Source of the DNA: a bacterium
Lineage (GTDB): Bacteria > Zhuqueibacterota > Zhuqueibacteria > Residuimicrobiales > Residuimicrobiaceae
Length of the DNA: 64,000 nucleotides
Direction: 5' to 3'
NCBI GenBank assembly: GCA_029565685.1
Contig: JAKQNR010000017.1
Span: 1 to 64,000 of the forward strand
The notes under the pieces were generated by a model. It saw only the letters and a program-made list of their open reading frames with translations, was not told the origin of the DNA and did no database searches. Position numbers and translations under genes: made by a program. This document shows, one piece after another, positions 36,458-45,441 of the stretch (the first letter of the stretch is position 1; each line of letters starts with the position of its first letter).

Positions 36458-36930
36458 TAAACGCAGAGGCGCCAAGGACGCAGAGAATAGTATGGAGCTT
36501 ATCCCCTATGCATGAAAATGAAATTTCAGAAAGGATCATCGGTGCTGCCATCGAGGTGCACAAGCTATTAGGACCGGGCCTATTGGAATCTGTTTATGAA
36601 GAGGCATTATGTCGCGAATTGCACTTGCGTGGATTACGGTTTTTGAGACAACAAAGCGTGCCGATTACATATAAGGGCATCAAGCTTGGCACAGATCTTA
36701 GACTGGATTTATTAGTAGAAAATAAAGTAATTGTCGATTTGAAAGCAAAGGAAAAGCTAGCGGAGATCGACAAGCCAAAGCTGTTGACTTATCTGCGCCT
36801 CTGCGATAAGCAGCTGGGTCTTATTCTTAATTTTCATGTAGAGTTATTGCGTGATGGGATATATCGAGTAGTTAATAATCTGCAGGAAGCCCGCTAGCCG
36901 CCTCTGGCATCTTTGCGCACTCTGCGTTTA
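36458..36930. mobile_element. GxxExxY cassette with inverted terminal repeats
   Basis: Perfect 11-bp ends TAAACGCAGAG (36458-36468) and CTCTGCGTTTA (36920-36930) enclose a single gene; similarity continues imperfectly further inward on both sides. I see no target-site duplication. Codon choice within is noticeably more AT-rich than in neighbours, which suggests transfer. Confidence 0.6.
36508..36897 (+). CDS. GxxExxY family protein (PD-(D/E)XK-like)
   Basis: This 129-residue protein contains the family-defining GPGLLESVYEEAL motif (residues 19-31) and the nuclease-like core LRLDLLVENKVIVDLKAKEKL, with candidate metal and catalytic residues Asp, and Asp-x-Lys. Members of PF13366 are predicted restriction-endonuclease-fold proteins whose activity is not established. 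AT-richer codons than the neighbours (many TTA, ATA and AAA) and the flanking inverted repeats indicate mobility. GGAG sits about 11 nt upstream, a weak fit. It is not joined to either adjacent operon. Confidence 0.85.
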   Translation: MHENEISERIIGAAIEVHKLLGPGLLESVYEEALCRELHLRGLRFLRQQSVPITYKGIKLGTDLRLDLLVENKVIVDLKAKEKLAEIDKPKLLTYLRLCDKQLGLILNFHVELLRDGIYRVVNNLQEAR

Positions 36931-37009
36931 AAAGGTTCTGTCAAAGATTTATGGCTTGGCTTTGCCGGCTTGATCTGGTCGACTCGTATCGCTTATCTTA
37001 AACATACAT

Positions 37010-37048
37010 AAAAAAAGTGCGACGCAGAAATAACGCCGCACTTTTTTT
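37010..37048. terminator. Bidirectional terminator, A-rich and T-rich flanks
   Basis: GTGCG (37017-37021) and CGCAC (37037-37041) are flanked by seven A residues and seven T residues. It can serve the minus operon ending at 37095 and any rightward transcript. Confidence 0.8.
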
Positions 37049-37058
37049 ATAACCACCA

Positions 37059-37091
37059 CCCTGCTCTGATATTCTCAGATCAGGGTTTTTT
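37059..37091 (+). terminator. Second rightward terminator
   Basis: CCCTG...CTGA and TCAG...CAGGG arms form an interrupted hairpin (37059-37085) followed by TTTTTT. It lies in tandem with the preceding terminator, shielding the minus-strand operon from rightward transcription. Confidence 0.7.
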
Positions 37092-37094
37092 CAT

Positions 37095-38111
37095 TTAGAA
37101 AGAACCGCCGATGGAGACCCGCATCACCGATCCCAGCACGCTGCCGAAATCGCTGTAGGAGAAATCCAGCCGGCCGTTCGTGCCCACGGATCCCAGTTTG
37201 ATGCCGGCGCCCAGGGAGAGGCCGCCGATGCCGTCTTCACGGCGTTGGGTCGACCAGCCGCCGCGCAGGGAGAACTTTTCCATATAGCTATATTCCAAAC
37301 CATAGTTCATGAATTCCGTATGATCGACCATGTCCACGCCCTCCAGGGACAGCATTGCACTGTGATCACTGCCCATGGAGAGGGGCAACAGCTCAAACAG
37401 ATTAGCAGAGACGCCGATTTTATAGGTCTGCGGAATGCCGAACTCTTCGTTCTCATACAGCTGTTGGCCGGAATAGTTCCTGATGGACATGGCCAGAACG
37501 ACGCTGCGAATGCCGGTTTCATAGATGGTGCCGAAGTCAAAGGCAACGGTGCCGATCTTGTTCTGTTTGCCGGTTTTTTCCAGAGCATCGCCCATATAGG
37601 TGTCATTGCTGCCCAGCTTCTGGTTGACATATTTGATGCTGCCGCCGAGGCCGAACTTGTCGGTCATTTGATAACCGTAGCCCAGTCCCAACGCCAACCC
37701 CGCGACATCGCCGACATCCACATCCGTATACCCTCGCGGATCGGCTTCAGAGATGGCGGTGCCATGGAAATCGCCGTAATTCATCATCTGGGTGTGCAGA
37801 GAGAACACTCCGTAGGCGCCGGTGTTCCAGGCGACCGCCGCGTTGGCTACGCTCATATCGGCGATCCAGTCGGTGTAGTTGAAGAAAAACGCGCGATTCT
37901 GCACCGAGGCCAGACCGGCCGGGTTGTAGAACACGGACGCCAGGTCGTTTTTGGCGAAAGTGAAGGCCTCCGCCATACCGGTCGCCCGGGCGCTGCCGCC
38001 GACGGAAAGGAACGTCATTCCCGCCTGGCCCAGCTTTTTCATTTTGGCTGTTGCCGGCAACGAGGCCAAAATGATCATCAGCAATAGGGACACACAAAAT
38101 ATTTTTCTCAT
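37095..38111 (-). CDS. PorV/PorQ-family outer-membrane protein
   Basis: This 338-residue protein has a signal peptide (to about residue 22) and a beta-barrel of the UPF0164/PorV-like type: GGSARATGMAEAFTFAKNDLASVFYNPAGLA near the N-terminus, alternating aromatic strands, and a terminal strand ending VMRVSIGGSF. In type IX secretion, PorV-type barrels escort cargo from the translocon to the attachment complex. Here it is the last gene of an operon with a large TonB receptor and a secreted FN3 protein, which may be its dedicated client; that is inferred. The gap to the upstream gene is 54 bp. Confidence 0.83.
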   Translation of the reverse strand: MRKIFCVSLLLMIILASLPATAKMKKLGQAGMTFLSVGGSARATGMAEAFTFAKNDLASVFYNPAGLASVQNRAFFFNYTDWIADMSVANAAVAWNTGAYGVFSLHTQMMNYGDFHGTAISEADPRGYTDVDVGDVAGLALGLGYGYQMTDKFGLGGSIKYVNQKLGSNDTYMGDALEKTGKQNKIGTVAFDFGTIYETGIRSVVLAMSIRNYSGQQLYENEEFGIPQTYKIGVSANLFELLPLSMGSDHSAMLSLEGVDMVDHTEFMNYGLEYSYMEKFSLRGGWSTQRREDGIGGLSLGAGIKLGSVGTNGRLDFSYSDFGSVLGSVMRVSIGGSF

Positions 38112-38165
38112 GAGTATTGCCTCCGTTATGGACTTTTAAGTCACAAAGCTTGGTCACCAAGCGGA

Positions 38166-40289
38166 TTACCGGACCACGATGAACTTGTCGACATGCTTGC
38201 CGAGATCGCTTTCAACCGTGTAGATATAAACATCGCTGACGATGTACTGATTGAACTCGGTGCGCAGATCCCAATCTTGGTTGGCCGAGCCGTCGGTATG
38301 CTCTATCTTGTGGACAAAGTTGCCGCTCGACGTGTAGATGCGAATCGTGCATTTTCCCGGCAGTCCGGTGAAGACGATTTTATCCATTTCACCCGGATAA
38401 GTCTTGCCCGCCGCGCTGTACGGATTGGGCACCACGCGGATGTCCTCTAACTTGGATGCATCGGTGATCGCTTCTGTCTTGGGCTGGCAGCCGGTGGGCG
38501 CCCAGCCGCTCCAGGCATACCATCGGCCGCCTTCCAGGGAAACGCCCGGATCCTGCCAGTTCTGGCTGCCGTCGTCATAGGCGACCACATAGTAAAAGTA
38601 CTGATAACCGGGGGCTACATTGGCATCGAGAAACTCGTTGGCCGTTCCTTCATAGACTTTGTAGTAGGAGCTGTCCCTGGCGCCTGTGGCGCGATAGACG
38701 CGGTAACCGGCAAAGTCTTTGACTTTGGTGTCGAAATCCGGATCGTTCCTCGGCTCATCGGACCAGGACACTTTGATCTTGGGGCCTTCAGCAGCCACCC
38801 AGAGGTTGGCTGGAGGACGCGGCGGATCGGGCACATCATATTTGCTGCGGCCGCCGGCTTTGGTCCCGTTGATGTTCCAGTCCGCCATTCTCAGAGTCTT
38901 AAAGACGGAATCCCGGCCGGCTTTGAACACCGGTTCGAGTTCGTCCATGACCGCGGCGCTGTATTTGGAATCCCAGGCTCTTTTGCCCCAGTACTTGCAC
39001 TGCTCCAGGCTCATGCCGCCTACGGCGATCACATAGTCGATCTGGATGGATTCGCCGAATTCCAGATCATAGGGCCCAAAGCTGGTATATCCCGTGGGGA
39101 TGGTGATGTTAGAAGCGAGATCACGATGTGGGGTGTCTAGCTGCCAATGCACGCCAGGTTGGAACAGGGCTTCGTATTGATCCTTATAGGTTTTTACGAC
39201 GCGACCGAGATCGTAATCTCTTTCCTGCTTGATGGTCGTGCAGTTCGGCTGGCTGAGATCATTGGTCTTGTCCTTGGCGGATTTCGGAGCATAGAGCGCG
39301 CCCTGGCAGATCCAGGCCGGTGAAAGGATTTCGATCCAGCGTTCATCCTTGCTCGGGTCGCCGAAATCTTTGACCGAATCGCCCGGTTTGTCGCCGTCAT
39401 AATAGAGATAGAACCGGCGATCGTTGCCCTCACTGGCGAACGGAGCGACGAATTCACCCACCTCATCGTTGTCCGTAGAAATGGAGTAGGTGCGGCCGCT
39501 ACGGGAGTTCCACGGATTGCAGAACCAGGACCACCAGAAGCCTTCGATCTTTTGATTGGTCAGAATGTAGGGCCAGTTGGTCGGTTCCGTTGTGTAGGGC
39601 CAGAGAACCGGGGTTTCGCCGGGCAGGCCGAACACTTTGCCGTTGTTGGTGAGTTTGATGTTCATGATCGCATAGTCCTGGTGCTTGGGCGTGCAGTAGG
39701 CGTACAGCCAGCGTTCAAATTCAACGCCCATGGTGTAGCGCCAGACCGATTTGATGGCCCGTTCGGTGATCAGGTTGGGATCCACCGCCGTGTTCTTGTC
39801 GTGCTGAAAATCGCCCTGATGGGCGTTGAGAAAGTTATCGCCGCCGTCCGGGGTGATGTTTTTGCCGTCGACGAACACATTGGGCTGCGGCCAGCGCTGA
39901 TAGAGAATTTGCGTGACCGGCATCAGCGCGGTCTGATTTTGCTGATTCACCCAGTAGGGCTTATAGTCGTAATCATAGGTGCGATACATACCGGAGGTCC
40001 AGAAGGGAAACACCTCGCCGTTCGGAGCTTTCCAGTTCTTACAGCCGGCCAGCGAACCGGTTTTGCGCACGTTGCCGCCCCACAGCTCGCGGATGCCGCC
40101 TTCAGGAAACAGAACGCGGCCGCCGGGCCAGGCGTATTGACCGCCCCAGCCTTCTGCGCCGTCGTATTCGGCGTTGACCCACAACCGGCCTATTCGCAAG
40201 AAATGCATACCGGTGTTGGCATACGCCATTTCTCCGAGCAGGACGAAGACCAACAGGCAGAGGCCTGTGATTATTAATAGACGTTTCAT
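38166..40289 (-). CDS. Secreted FN3-domain protein with C-terminal T9SS-like sorting domain
   Basis: This 707-residue protein has a signal peptide (to about residue 24, EMAYA). The body is unrecognised and rich in Trp and Tyr (EGFWWSWFCNPWNSRSGR). An FN3-like domain spans about 525-620 (PPANLWVAAEGPKIKVSWSD), and a sorting module with NPYSAAGKTYPGEMDKIVF and VYIYTVESD ends the protein. Tryptophan clusters suggest carbohydrate or other ring binding, without proof. AAGGAA lies before the ATG at 40289, preferred over the one at 40322. It lies between a TonB receptor and a PorV-like gene, a grouping that suggests one export or uptake unit. Confidence 0.77.
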   Translation of the reverse strand: MKRLLIITGLCLLVFVLLGEMAYANTGMHFLRIGRLWVNAEYDGAEGWGGQYAWPGGRVLFPEGGIRELWGGNVRKTGSLAGCKNWKAPNGEVFPFWTSGMYRTYDYDYKPYWVNQQNQTALMPVTQILYQRWPQPNVFVDGKNITPDGGDNFLNAHQGDFQHDKNTAVDPNLITERAIKSVWRYTMGVEFERWLYAYCTPKHQDYAIMNIKLTNNGKVFGLPGETPVLWPYTTEPTNWPYILTNQKIEGFWWSWFCNPWNSRSGRTYSISTDNDEVGEFVAPFASEGNDRRFYLYYDGDKPGDSVKDFGDPSKDERWIEILSPAWICQGALYAPKSAKDKTNDLSQPNCTTIKQERDYDLGRVVKTYKDQYEALFQPGVHWQLDTPHRDLASNITIPTGYTSFGPYDLEFGESIQIDYVIAVGGMSLEQCKYWGKRAWDSKYSAAVMDELEPVFKAGRDSVFKTLRMADWNINGTKAGGRSKYDVPDPPRPPANLWVAAEGPKIKVSWSDEPRNDPDFDTKVKDFAGYRVYRATGARDSSYYKVYEGTANEFLDANVAPGYQYFYYVVAYDDGSQNWQDPGVSLEGGRWYAWSGWAPTGCQPKTEAITDASKLEDIRVVPNPYSAAGKTYPGEMDKIVFTGLPGKCTIRIYTSSGNFVHKIEHTDGSANQDWDLRTEFNQYIVSDVYIYTVESDLGKHVDKFIVVR

Positions 40290-40346
40290 AGGTAATTCCT
40301 TTTCGTTTAAACGACGGGACAATCTATTTACTTTCGTACGGATGCA

Positions 40347-43300
40347 TTAAAACTCGACTTTCACGCCGAACAGGAGGGCGCGGGGATTGTAGAACAGAGC
40401 GAAATCCTTGTCCGGCGCCAGGGGAGCATGGGTGATGCCGTTTTTATCTACCCAGTTTTCAGTAAATATATTGTTGCCGTTTTTGTCCTCATAGTCACCG
40501 ACCTTATTGCCCAGACCGGTATTCTTGTCGACGAATAGGCTGTAGTACAATTCCGTTTCAGCCGCTTCCAGGACGCCGAGATTGAGCAGCTTGAAATTGA
40601 ACACGTTGTTGACGTCCATATAGACGCGGGTTTTGACGCCGGCAAAGGAGGGCAACGTTTTGTTCAGACGGAAGGTCGTGGTATAGTTGTTGACCCAGTA
40701 ATAGATGGTGCGCACTTCGCGGGTGGGCAATCCGGTCGGATTGTAGATGACCTTGCTGCCCTTGTTCCAGCGTTGAATCAGGCTCAAGCGCCAATCGCCC
40801 GCCAGGTTGCCCCATTCGTTCGGCGTATGGAAATCGATGTTGGCGATAAAGCTGGGTTGGGTCTGGGGCTGCAGTTTAACCGCGCTGTACTGGTAATAAG
40901 CGGCCAACGGATTCTGCTGATATCTCTGCAGGCCATAGTTGCCCGAGGTGCTGATCAAATAATCCATGGTCAGCCAACCGGTAAAGTACCGGCCGCGCAT
41001 CTTGGTCACCTTGAGTTCGATGCCGCGGATATCCTCCCAGTTGTTGTTGCGCTGGGTGGTATACGAGCAGGCGCCTTTGCCAACGCCTTCATAGTTGCGG
41101 AAATCGCCGATGGCTTGGGATCCGTCAAGTCCGATGACGGTGATCTGGCCGATCTGATCCGTGTTGTCTTTGGAGTAAAAATAGGAGCGGATCAACCATT
41201 CGTCTTTGATGCTTTGTTCAAAACCCACCTCATAGGCGGCTGTTCTGGGCGCCAGCAGATTGGGATAGCCCAACCAGCGGGTGTCGGCCTGACCGTTGCC
41301 GAAATCCCAGCTCTCGTTGTAAATGCCGAAACGATGACGGTTGGAGGGCTCGCTGTAGTAAACGCCATAGTTGAAGAAGAATTTGGTGTTCTGACGCACC
41401 GGATGGGAGAAGGCGATACGCGGCGCCAGATAGGTGTTGGATTTGGCTTTTTCCTTGGGCAGATCGTCGTAGGTCAGATATCCCTCGGTACCGCCGCGGG
41501 CCCAGATCATGGAATAGATGTCATTGGGCACGTACACCCAGCTGTTGGCGTCATAGTGTTCGATGCGCAGACCGATGTTGGCGATCAGACCGCCGTATTC
41601 GATCTTGTCCTGAATATAGCCGGCGAAATGAAAGGGCTTGGCGTTGAGGCGGACGAAATCTCCGGCATTTGGCGCTAGGATGATCGTTCCGGCTTTGCGG
41701 TTGAATCGTTTGACATGGTCAGTTCCATATTCGATGCCGAATTTGACCAGGTTTTCCTTGTTGATTTGGCTGGTGAAATCGAAATTCACCTTGTGACTTT
41801 TGACAAAAGAAGTGTCCACCACATTGGCGCCGCCGTAGAACACATAGGTGCCGGGCAGATCGGTGATGGGATTGGCCTCGCCGATCCAGCCGATGGGCGC
41901 TTCGTCAAAGCCGACGCCGGCGATGGTTTTGATGATCTCGGGATTGCGCGGCCGCGATTTGCCTGCTTCGGTTTCTGTGGTGAAATAGTCGTAACGCACT
42001 TCATAAAAGGTGGAGGGGCTGAGCGTATGGGTCATCTTGCCGCCGATGGATTTGGTGAAAACGTCAAGCAATCCCTGGGAAGCGAGATAGTATTTATAGG
42101 TGCCCAGCGCGTCAGCGGTGACGTCCGCACCATATTGCATCAGGGGTTGGCCGCCCCAGGTGGAGCCGATGGTGCTGGTTTCGGTCTTGCCGTACAAGCC
42201 GCTGACAATGAATTTAAGCGCGTTGTGAGGTTTAAAATTGAGTTTGCCCTCGAAGGTGTTATAGTTGTCAAACTCGCTGATGGAGGGCAATACCGGGTAT
42301 TCGCGGGTGAACTTGTAGCCGAGGAAAAAGCCCGCATCTTTAAGCCCGATTTTGTCCAGCCCGGGGATGGGTCCGCCGAGACCGGCGTCCAGATAATGGT
42401 CTGGTTTATCGCCGTAGGGGATGGGCCGGTGCTGCCATTTCCAAACTTCCAACAGATCCTGAGGGGTCCAGTCGCCCTTGCCGAGGTATTTGGATTTGTT
42501 GGCGTTGACAGCCAGCGCATTCCAACCGGCGAAAATCTGACGGCCTTCGACATCCTTCACCACATCAAAGGAGCCAGGGCCGGCGTAGGTTTTGTAATCG
42601 TATTGATCTGTGCCATAGGCGTTGGGGCCAAAGTGCTTTTGATGTGCGGCGCCAAGGCGGTAATCAGCCGATCCTGAGAGTCTGCGGCCGCCCTCTTTGG
42701 TGACCACGTTGAAAATACCGGAACGGATATCGCCGTATTCGGCATTGAAACCGCCGGTGAGCACTTGGATTTCCGATACAGAGGCAGAGTTGGTGATGGC
42801 GTAGATCTTGTCGTTCAACTTGTCACTGCGCTCCATACCATCCACCTGAAAGCTGATTTCGTCGTTGCCGCCGCCACGGATGGTGATGTCCAGGTTTTCG
42901 GTATCAACGGAAACGCCTGGTTCAAGGCTCACCGCGTCCATGATGTCCGCCACCGGCAGAGTGGATGCGGTTTCGCTGGTGGTCACCTTCTGGCTGGAGG
43001 TCACGTCCTTTTCCACCAGCGGACGCTGGGCGGTGATGACGATCTCCTGGCCCTGGATGGTGGATTGGTTCAGATTGAAATCAACCGTGGTAGTCCGGTC
43101 GACGTTCACGCGCACTTTCTGCTGCAGGATGGGGCCGTAGCCCACCATGGTGGCGCGCACCGAATAGTCTCCGGGCGGGACGTTGAGGATAAAGTAGGAG
43201 CCATCGACACCAGCGGTAGCGCCCATCCTGGTGCCAACGATAAGAATGTTGGCGCCGATAAGCGGTTCTTTGGTGCCGGCATCCAGCACTACGCCTGATA

Positions 43301-43406
43301 TCTTGCCGGTTGTTCCGGCCCGCATATCCATCTCTGGGATAAACAGGGTCAGCAAAACCGCGGCGGTCATGCAGATGAGCTTAAAGTAACGATTGGTACG
43401 CATCAT
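40347..43406 (-). CDS. Large TonB-dependent receptor with carboxypeptidase-regulatory-like domain
   Basis: This 1019-residue outer-membrane protein has a signal peptide, a carboxypeptidase-regulatory-like domain (GKISGVVLDAGTKEPLIGAN, about 33-115), a plug domain (DITIRGGGNDEISFQVDGME, about 175-195; SGIFNVVTKEGG, about 230) and a long barrel ending ALLFGVKVEF. It is longer than the 729-residue receptor at 31403. Two in-frame ATG codons (43406, 43403) follow GGAGG. Co-transcription with the FN3 and PorV-like genes is likely. The ligand is unknown; bulky imported molecules are typical for receptors of this size. Confidence 0.87.
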   Translation of the reverse strand: MMRTNRYFKLICMTAAVLLTLFIPEMDMRAGTTGKISGVVLDAGTKEPLIGANILIVGTRMGATAGVDGSYFILNVPPGDYSVRATMVGYGPILQQKVRVNVDRTTTVDFNLNQSTIQGQEIVITAQRPLVEKDVTSSQKVTTSETASTLPVADIMDAVSLEPGVSVDTENLDITIRGGGNDEISFQVDGMERSDKLNDKIYAITNSASVSEIQVLTGGFNAEYGDIRSGIFNVVTKEGGRRLSGSADYRLGAAHQKHFGPNAYGTDQYDYKTYAGPGSFDVVKDVEGRQIFAGWNALAVNANKSKYLGKGDWTPQDLLEVWKWQHRPIPYGDKPDHYLDAGLGGPIPGLDKIGLKDAGFFLGYKFTREYPVLPSISEFDNYNTFEGKLNFKPHNALKFIVSGLYGKTETSTIGSTWGGQPLMQYGADVTADALGTYKYYLASQGLLDVFTKSIGGKMTHTLSPSTFYEVRYDYFTTETEAGKSRPRNPEIIKTIAGVGFDEAPIGWIGEANPITDLPGTYVFYGGANVVDTSFVKSHKVNFDFTSQINKENLVKFGIEYGTDHVKRFNRKAGTIILAPNAGDFVRLNAKPFHFAGYIQDKIEYGGLIANIGLRIEHYDANSWVYVPNDIYSMIWARGGTEGYLTYDDLPKEKAKSNTYLAPRIAFSHPVRQNTKFFFNYGVYYSEPSNRHRFGIYNESWDFGNGQADTRWLGYPNLLAPRTAAYEVGFEQSIKDEWLIRSYFYSKDNTDQIGQITVIGLDGSQAIGDFRNYEGVGKGACSYTTQRNNNWEDIRGIELKVTKMRGRYFTGWLTMDYLISTSGNYGLQRYQQNPLAAYYQYSAVKLQPQTQPSFIANIDFHTPNEWGNLAGDWRLSLIQRWNKGSKVIYNPTGLPTREVRTIYYWVNNYTTTFRLNKTLPSFAGVKTRVYMDVNNVFNFKLLNLGVLEAAETELYYSLFVDKNTGLGNKVGDYEDKNGNNIFTENWVDKNGITHAPLAPDKDFALFYNPRALLFGVKVEF

Positions 43407-43707
43407 TAATACCTCCGTTTGTTTAATGGAAATGGATTTGCCCTGTACTTTTTTTTAGACGATGCAACCAAGGACTTTGTTCGAAATTTCGATGAACGGG
43501 TGCGTTCAAGCCACTTTTTTCTTTCGAAGCAGAAAGCCCAAAGTACCTCCCATTTCCTCATCGAGTGAAATTGGTTGAATACAGCCGGTTGTCTGCAGCC
43601 CTTCACCTCCTCTTTATGATTGTGTTGGCGGTTTGGCCGAGCGCGATTCGTTGAGGCCCATCGAGCCCCTTCTCCGTCAACGAGTCCTTCCGCTCGACGG
43701 ATGCTGT
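43407..43707. other. Leader/intergenic region before the TonB-receptor operon
   Basis: No gene is supported in these 301 bp. A perfect 12-bp palindrome TCGAAATTTCGA (43481-43492), within imperfect GTTC/GAAC arms, could be an operator. I found no promoter matching consensus well. Confidence 0.45.
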
Positions 43708-45096
43708 TTAGCGGTAGTAATAGTCTCTTTTTACTTCCGTTGCCTCCCAATTATAGTTTTTGATTTCCTCCTCGACTGTGGAATGCACCAGAGTATAAAT
43801 TCCTTCGTGATTGCGATCGACGAAAACAAAACTGTGCTGACCGCCTGCGGTGAAATAGCGCCAGATGGCGTAGGACTTGCGTCCAGTCTCCCAGGTGTAT
43901 TGCTCGATGTCGTCCGGCTTGCCGTAGATGACGAACACCCGGCCCATGTCGCTGTTCAGCCCGTTCTCCTTGCCTTTAAAATTTTTATTGGCATAATCGA
44001 TGCGGCTGAAAAGGTTCTGCATGTACTCGTTCTCCGGCGTCTCCGGGCTTTCATCCTTACTGCGCCAAAAGTTGAGCAAAAAGTTGGTCTTGCCCTCGTC
44101 GTCAAGCTCGTCAAACAGCTTGAGCTCGTCGTGTGTGGCGATGTATTTGAGTTGATCCCGGTAACGCTTGATGTCGTCCGGCGACATGGGCAAAAGCTGA
44201 ACGGCGACGGCGGGCTGATGAATCCAAAACCGCTTTGCGCTGACCGCGGACCGGCCGGTGGACGAATCAAACACCGCCACCGTAATCGTATGGGCGCCGT
44301 CCTCCAGACCGCGAACGTCCAGCCCGGCCACACGGGCGCTGATCCGGCCGCTGCGGTCGATTCTCTGCCTGGGCATCAGCATCAGCGTATCGCCGGCTTG
44401 ATCCGTTATGCTGTAGACGACGGAAAGCGGCGTCGAACTGTCCGCGTCGGCAGGCATGAGGTTATAGAGTTCGTAATAAAGATAAAGCATGGCGTTGTGA
44501 TAACGATACCGCCTGGACGGATTCGGGATGATAGCGGTGTTGCCTTTTTTAAAAGCGGCGCCCGCGGCGTTCGCCTGGATGCTGATCGCAAGCTGCGGTT
44601 CACTGACCGACAGCTCTTTGGAAAAAGAGGGAACAGAAACCTGACCGGTGATGAGGGAAAATTTTTTCGCGTTCTCATCCGTCAGCCGGGCCTCCAGTTG
44701 ATAAACGCCGGAGGGAAGGGACAGAACGATCTGATCCAAAATGCCCTTGGTTTCATCAGTCAGCGCCGCCTTGTTAAAGCGCGCTTTTCTGTTGTGGGTG
44801 TCGGTGAAAACAGAGGCGCCGCTTTGATCCTGCAGGGAGAGGGCCAATGTAAAAGAGGCCAGGCTGTCGCCGGCTGGGCTGGAAAAATTCAACTCCTTGA
44901 GTGCGATGGAATAGTAGAACTCGATTCGAACCTGTTCACCCTGCTGAAAAAATCCTGTATCCAACCAGAAACGGGGCGCCTCTGCGCTTTCAAGCGGAAA
45001 GGCTAAGGGTTGACTATAGGCGGGCAAGCGCCATCCTGTCAGGATGGCGGAAAGGGGGATTAGAATTTTCAATATGTGCAAGAGGTGCTGTTTCAT
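43708..45096 (-). CDS. GWxTD-domain protein, secreted
   Basis: This 462-residue protein has a signal peptide (to about residue 28) and a C-terminal GWxTD-type domain, with NFWRSKDESPETPENEYMQNLFSRI (about 328-352) and GRVFVIYGKPDDIEQYTWE (about 380-398). This domain is widespread in FCB and Acidobacteria-like lineages with no established activity. The N-terminal two thirds is a beta-rich region with two sandwich-like segments. The start at 45096 places the signal peptide first and has AGGA upstream. It precedes the TonB-receptor operon by 301 bp on the same strand. Confidence 0.8.
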   Translation of the reverse strand: MKQHLLHILKILIPLSAILTGWRLPAYSQPLAFPLESAEAPRFWLDTGFFQQGEQVRIEFYYSIALKELNFSSPAGDSLASFTLALSLQDQSGASVFTDTHNRKARFNKAALTDETKGILDQIVLSLPSGVYQLEARLTDENAKKFSLITGQVSVPSFSKELSVSEPQLAISIQANAAGAAFKKGNTAIIPNPSRRYRYHNAMLYLYYELYNLMPADADSSTPLSVVYSITDQAGDTLMLMPRQRIDRSGRISARVAGLDVRGLEDGAHTITVAVFDSSTGRSAVSAKRFWIHQPAVAVQLLPMSPDDIKRYRDQLKYIATHDELKLFDELDDEGKTNFLLNFWRSKDESPETPENEYMQNLFSRIDYANKNFKGKENGLNSDMGRVFVIYGKPDDIEQYTWETGRKSYAIWRYFTAGGQHSFVFVDRNHEGIYTLVHSTVEEEIKNYNWEATEVKRDYYYR

Positions 45097-45441
45097 GGAT
45101 GATCCTATACAGGGTATAATGCTTTGGGCTGACAAAATCGGTCATGCGAAGAGTTGGATGGTTCAGCCGCTTTACATCCGTACAGAGCCCTCCCTGCAAA
45201 AACCGACGGCTTTTGCAGTCTGTAACCTTTAAAATAAAAAAGCGTTAATCAGCTCATCCCCTCCACTGAATAACGCTTTTCCATGCATATGTTTTCCTAT
45301 TTAAGCGTGCATCATTATGTTTATTGACGTTAATAAATTTTTCCTGCAAACGCAAGCTAATTTTATAAAACGAAAAAAAAATACCATCGGATTTTCATTT
45401 TTCCTTACAAAAAGCCCGGTGGAGGCGGCTTGCGGGCCTGT
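45097..45441. other. Intergenic region with an aminotransferase terminator
   Basis: This 345-bp stretch holds no supported gene. Nearest the aminotransferase end is the hairpin at 45238-45280. The rest presumably carries the GWxTD promoter; a TATACC-like box occurs near 45113 but no good -35 is at the right distance. Confidence 0.45.
45233..45280 (-). terminator. Probable terminator of the aminotransferase gene
   Basis: AAAAGCGTTA (45238-45247) and TAACGCTTTT (45271-45280) are perfect 10-bp inverted arms with a 23-nt loop. On the minus strand they end in TTTTTTATTTT. Confidence 0.65.
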
